Source: Hyphobacterium sp. SN044
GTDB taxonomy: Bacteria > Pseudomonadota > Alphaproteobacteria > Caulobacterales > Maricaulaceae
DNA length: 64,000 bases
Assembly (NCBI RefSeq): GCF_021864465.1
Contig: NZ_JAKKUV010000004.1
Span: 206,617 to 270,616, forward strand
Direction of reading: 5' to 3'
Shown: piece after piece, positions 60,661 to 64,000 of the stretch
Position numbering within the stretch: the first letter of the stretch is position 1
Layout of the letters: each line of letters begins with the position of its first letter
Position numbers and translations under genes: made by a program
Notes under the pieces: model-generated
The model's database searches: none
What the model was told of the DNA's origin: nothing
What the model saw: the letters and a program-made list of their open reading frames with translations, nothing else

Positions 60661-61611
60661 TCAACTCGCCGCGACGACGGCGGCGGCGCTGGCGGTCGTG
60701 GCCGCGATGACGGCGGCCTGCATGGCATAGATCGCCGACAGGTCCCGAGCCGCGCCCCCGGGCGAGCGCGAGCCGCACATCGATCCGGCAAGACGCAGGG
60801 CCAGCCGGCCTGCCGCCATGCTCGACACGCGCGGCCGCATCGCCTTGACCGCTTCGGTGGCGGCGATCAGGGCATCGCCGGCTTCCGACCCGTCCTCGAC
60901 CTGCGAGGCGAGAATGGCGAGCCCGTCATACCCGCTGTGACGCACCAGGCCGCGTTGACTGCGCGCGGCGACATTGAGGGCCGTCCAGCTGCGCGCATAG
61001 ATATCCGGGTCGGGGTCGCTCAGCGCCACGTCATACACTGCCTTGTCGATGTGACGGCCCGGCACGCCCGCCGCGTCCATCATGATCCGCGTGCGCGACA
61101 TCAGGTCTCCGGCGGTGTCCGGCGTCTCACCCGAAGCCGTCAGCGCGGCGGCACAGGCCTCTTCCTGCTGCGGGGAACGCCGCCACCAGGGTGCGGCGAT
61201 GGCCGCGAGGATGTCGTAGAACATGCCGGAATGGCTCGGATAGCCGCCCGAGGCGACCAGGACGAGCGCGGCGCAGGCGCCGCCATCCTGCAGGCTGCGG
61301 CCACCGCGCTGTTTGCGGGTTTCCTTCAGCGTGTCCTTGGTGTTGAGGAACAGGCCGGCATCGCGCCCGGCGGTGGTCAGCGCCGTGGCATAGACGAGCC
61401 GCATCTGCGGGCCGGGCGTACGCCAGCGTGACAGGCCGGCATTCAGCGCTTCCAGTTCCCGTTCGGTGCGGCGGATCAGCGTGTCAGTGGCGAGGTCGCA
61501 GTCGAGCGCGGCGGCGGCGCAGAAGCGGGCCTGCAGGCGCCCACCCCGGCCGGCGATTCCGGCAAAGGCTTCTTCCAGTTCCTGAAATCTTTCGATCACG
61601 GCATGGGCCAT
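60661..61611 (-). CDS. hypothetical helical protein
   Basis: 316 aa, largely alpha-helical, no signal peptide or clear catalytic motif. RTERELEALNAGLSRWRTPG and GRDAGLFLNTKDTLKETRKQ lead into ALVLVASGGYPSHSGMFYDI. There is a faint resemblance to DUF4003, known from Firmicutes, which I cannot confirm. The C-terminus is an Ala/Thr-rich segment (TTASAAAVVAAS). It lies between mscS and the prolyl oligopeptidase. Confidence 0.65.
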   Translation of the reverse strand: MAHAVIERFQELEEAFAGIAGRGGRLQARFCAAAALDCDLATDTLIRRTERELEALNAGLSRWRTPGPQMRLVYATALTTAGRDAGLFLNTKDTLKETRKQRGGRSLQDGGACAALVLVASGGYPSHSGMFYDILAAIAAPWWRRSPQQEEACAAALTASGETPDTAGDLMSRTRIMMDAAGVPGRHIDKAVYDVALSDPDPDIYARSWTALNVAARSQRGLVRHSGYDGLAILASQVEDGSEAGDALIAATEAVKAMRPRVSSMAAGRLALRLAGSMCGSRSPGGAARDLSAIYAMQAAVIAATTASAAAVVAAS

Positions 61612-61682
61612 GTCGTATCCCTCACTGCTCTCGCCCCCCGGCTCGAGGCAGTGAAGCTCGCAAATCTGCCGTCAAGAAGGCA

Positions 61683-61710
61683 GGGGGAATGACCTTGTGC
61701 GCATTCCCCC
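61683..61710 (-). terminator. terminator after prolyl oligopeptidase
   Basis: GGGGGAATG (61683-61691) pairs with CATTCCCCC (61702-61710). On the minus strand CTGCCTTCTTG follows. It is 16 bases past the stop at 61726. Confidence 0.7.
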
Positions 61711-61725
61711 CGGTGTGATCCTGCC

Positions 61726-63888
61726 TTACTCCCCGAGTTGCGGCAGACCGCCGGACAGGTCGAGACCCGTGTGGAAGGCGATGAAGGCCCACTTGTCGGC
61801 GGTTTCCTCGATCAGTTTCGAGACCGGTGTTCCCGCACCGTGGCCGGCACGCGTCTCGATGCGGATCACCGTCGGAGCCGGTCCGGTTTCCGCCGCCTGC
61901 AATGCGGCGGCATATTTGAACGAGTGTCCCGGCACGACGCGGTCGTCCGTATCGGCCGTCAGGATCAGGAGCGCCGGATAATCCTCGCCCTCCGCCACGT
62001 TGTGGTAGGGCGAATAGGCGCGCAGGATCTCGAACATCTCCGGGTCCTGGGGCGAACCGTAATCGTCGACCCAGAAGCGGCCGGCGGTGAACTGGTTGAA
62101 GCGCAGCATGTCCATCACGCCGACGGTGGGCAGGCCTGCCGCGAACAGGTCGGGGCGCTGGTTGACCACGGCACCGATCAGCAGGCCGCCATTGGACCGG
62201 CCCTCGATGGCGAGATTGTCCGGCGTAGTCCAGCCGAGATCGATCAGCTCCTCGGCGGCGTTGATGAAGTCGTCGAAGACATTCTGCTTGTTCTGAAGGC
62301 GGCCGGCATCGTGCCAGGCCCGGCCGTATTCCGAGCCGCCGCGCAGATTCACCAGAGCGAAGACGCCGCCCATCTCCATCCACTGCAGACGGCGCACGTC
62401 GAAGGTGGGCAGTTGGGCGATGCCGAAGCCGCCATAGCCATAGAGCAGGGTCGGTTGCACGCCTGTTGCCTCGACGCTGCGGTGGCGCACGATGAACATC
62501 GGGACCTGGGCGTCGCCCGACGATTCGAAGAAGACCTGCTCCACCACATAGTCTTCCGGATCGAAATTGAGGTCGGGTTCGCGGAAGACCGCGCTCTCGC
62601 CGGACTCGACATCGTAGCGGTAGATCGTGGCCGGGCGGTTGAAGCTGGAGAAGGTGTAGAAGGTTTCCGGCGAGTCGAGATGACCGCCGAAGCCACCGAC
62701 CGAGCCGATGCCCGGAAGGTCGACATTGCGCACCAGATTGCCGTCGAGGTCATAGACGCTGACCGCGGCCTTGGCGTCTTCGAGGCGTTCCACGATCAGA
62801 TGATTTCCGACTGCGCTGGCGCTCTGGATCGGGGTCTCTCCTTCGGCGATCACGTCGCTCCGGTCATCCGGGTTCAACACGTCGACTTCGACGATACGGC
62901 CGTTCGGCGCATCCAGATCGGTCTGGAACAGGAAGCGGCTGCCTACATTGGTGACGTAGGTGTGGTTGTTGCCGAAGCCCTCGAAAATCTCGACCGGCTG
63001 GGCATTCGGCTCGGTCAGGCTCAGAACGTAGGTGCCGTTGCCGTCGGTGCCGGTCCAGGAGGTGAGGACCAGAAAGTCGCCGTCTTCCGACACGGTCGCG
63101 CCCCAGCCGAGTTCGGGATTGTCCGGATCGGACATGACCATTACGTCGTCGGATTGCGGTGTGCCAACGGTGTGGAAATACACCGCCTGGTTCATGTTCA
63201 GCGAGGTGAATTCCGACCCCTCGTCCGGGGCCGGATAGCGGGAATAGTAGAAGCCGGCACCGTCGGCGGCCCAACTGACGCCGGTGAATTTCGCCCACTC
63301 GATCCGGTCGTCCATGACCTCGCCGGTCTCGACATCGATCACGTGGATGGTGCGCCAGTCCGACCCGCCGTCGGCGACGAGATAGGCGACCATTGAGCCG
63401 TCAGGGCTCGGCGATGTGCCGGCCAGCGCCTGGGTGCCGTCCTCGGTCCAGGCATTCGGGTCGATCAGCGCCCGCGGATCGCCGTCGAGCCCGTCCTGGA
63501 CGTAGTAGACGGACTGGTTCTGGAGCCCGTCATTACGGCTGTAGAAATATCGCCCGCCATCTTCTTCCGGCGTGTCGAAGCGTTCGTAATTCCAGAGCTC
63601 GGTCAGACGGTCCTCGATCGCCGCCCGGCCGGGCAGGGTTTCGAGATAGGCGTTCGTCACCTCGTTCTGCGCCGCGACCCAGGCCGCGACGTCCGGATTG
63701 GTGCGGACCGAATCCTCGAGCCAGCGATAGGGGTCTGCGACCTCTTCGGTGCCGTCCGGCGTCTGATAGGTGTCGACCTGATCGACCGTCGCGGTCTCGG
63801 GGTAGTCAAGATATTCACCCTCCTGCGCCAGGGCAGTGCCGGCCAGCGCGGTGGTCAGGGCAAGGGCGGAAAACAGGGTGCGGGGCAT
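61726..63888 (-). CDS. secreted prolyl oligopeptidase (S9A)
   Basis: Serine peptidase cleaving after proline in peptides, 720 aa. Signal peptide PRTLFSALALTTALAGTALA. A seven-blade propeller (about 90-440) is followed by the hydrolase domain with Ser565 in GRSNGG, Asp648 in TADTDDRVVPGHSF and His683 in RAGHGAG. GYGGFGIAQLPTFDVRRLQW is the S9A oxyanion part. The export signal distinguishes it from cytoplasmic POP. Monocistronic, with a terminator 16 bases downstream. Confidence 0.95.
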   Translation of the reverse strand: MPRTLFSALALTTALAGTALAQEGEYLDYPETATVDQVDTYQTPDGTEEVADPYRWLEDSVRTNPDVAAWVAAQNEVTNAYLETLPGRAAIEDRLTELWNYERFDTPEEDGGRYFYSRNDGLQNQSVYYVQDGLDGDPRALIDPNAWTEDGTQALAGTSPSPDGSMVAYLVADGGSDWRTIHVIDVETGEVMDDRIEWAKFTGVSWAADGAGFYYSRYPAPDEGSEFTSLNMNQAVYFHTVGTPQSDDVMVMSDPDNPELGWGATVSEDGDFLVLTSWTGTDGNGTYVLSLTEPNAQPVEIFEGFGNNHTYVTNVGSRFLFQTDLDAPNGRIVEVDVLNPDDRSDVIAEGETPIQSASAVGNHLIVERLEDAKAAVSVYDLDGNLVRNVDLPGIGSVGGFGGHLDSPETFYTFSSFNRPATIYRYDVESGESAVFREPDLNFDPEDYVVEQVFFESSGDAQVPMFIVRHRSVEATGVQPTLLYGYGGFGIAQLPTFDVRRLQWMEMGGVFALVNLRGGSEYGRAWHDAGRLQNKQNVFDDFINAAEELIDLGWTTPDNLAIEGRSNGGLLIGAVVNQRPDLFAAGLPTVGVMDMLRFNQFTAGRFWVDDYGSPQDPEMFEILRAYSPYHNVAEGEDYPALLILTADTDDRVVPGHSFKYAAALQAAETGPAPTVIRIETRAGHGAGTPVSKLIEETADKWAFIAFHTGLDLSGGLPQLGE

Positions 63889-63913
63889 GACGGTCCTCTT
63901 GGCAATCGAGTTT

Positions 63914-63958
63914 CTCCCCCCGCTTGCGGGGGGAGTGCCCCCGGACTTGTTCCGGGGG
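63914..63958. repeat. two hairpin repeats upstream of the oligopeptidase
   Basis: CTCCCCCCGC-TT-GCGGGGGGAG (63914-63935) and CCCCCGGA / TCCGGGGG around a 5-base loop (63938-63958). They lie 26-70 bases before the oligopeptidase start and resemble the G/C-rich repeats elsewhere in the window. Confidence 0.6.
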
Positions 63959-63973
63959 CGAGGGGGGATTTGC

Positions 63974-64000
63974 CCCCCCCCCCCCCTGGGGGGGGCCCCC
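63974..64000. other. homopolymer runs at the window end
   Basis: Long C and G runs (more than 12 C, then 8 G, then C again) directly at the end. This looks like a contig end or assembly artefact rather than biology. Confidence 0.55.

Overview
The window is 64 kb of GC-rich alphaproteobacterial chromosome with about 58 protein genes and one tRNA. A GcrA cell-cycle regulator, clustered GANTC (CcrM-type) sites, a class I lysyl-tRNA synthetase, the order phoR-pstC-pstA-pstB-phoU-phoB, and six secreted M13 or S9 peptidases point to a Caulobacterales/Maricaulales-like (Hyphomonadaceae or Maricaulaceae) aquatic bacterium. This placement is an inference from gene content; no species can be named. Coding density is high. 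There is no integrase, IS element, CRISPR array or phage cluster, and the ends of the window carry no recognisable gene.

Layout. 89-2044: rmlB-rmlA for dTDP-sugar synthesis (minus). 2145-9032: three tandem M13 metallopeptidase lipoproteins with their own terminators and an entericidin-like peptide between the first two. 9179-15100: an RND efflux operon (outer-membrane factor, adaptor, pump). 15373-22141: phosphate sensing and uptake, with a Pho box before pstC. 22196-22945: gcrA and a GANTC-dense intergenic region. 22946-28966: ABC-2 permease, argD-hslO, apaG-trkH and dcd. 29060-33232: two S9 peptidases and tRNA-Gly(CCC). 33247-37949: small membrane protein, GT2 glycosyltransferase, glutamate-synthase-like FMN protein, 1-Cys peroxiredoxin and SixA. 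38002-43229: a polyproline lipoprotein hydrolase facing a TetR-controlled ABC exporter operon. 43596-48119: VOC protein and a run of poorly characterised membrane and secreted proteins. 48251-53269: lysS (class I), a membrane protein/XRE pair, PRC-barrel, an S24 repressor, DUF952-pyrD. 53418-61611: MATE, alcohol dehydrogenase-deacetylase, DUF2256/DUF393, two PaaI thioesterases, an atypical response regulator, MscS and small membrane proteins. 61726-63888: a secreted prolyl oligopeptidase, followed by hairpin repeats and homopolymer runs that look like a contig end.

How the parts fit. The peptidases and entericidin-like peptide describe an envelope busy with peptide breakdown. The RND, ABC and MATE systems export small molecules. 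The Pho genes form one self-contained regulon that lacks only pstS. GcrA plus GANTC clusters suggest methylation-timed transcription of gcrA, the neighbouring ABC permease and possibly the GT2 gene. The least explained material is the 44-48 kb block, the S24 repressor with LexA-like cleavage geometry, the membrane protein/XRE pair and the polyproline lipoprotein.
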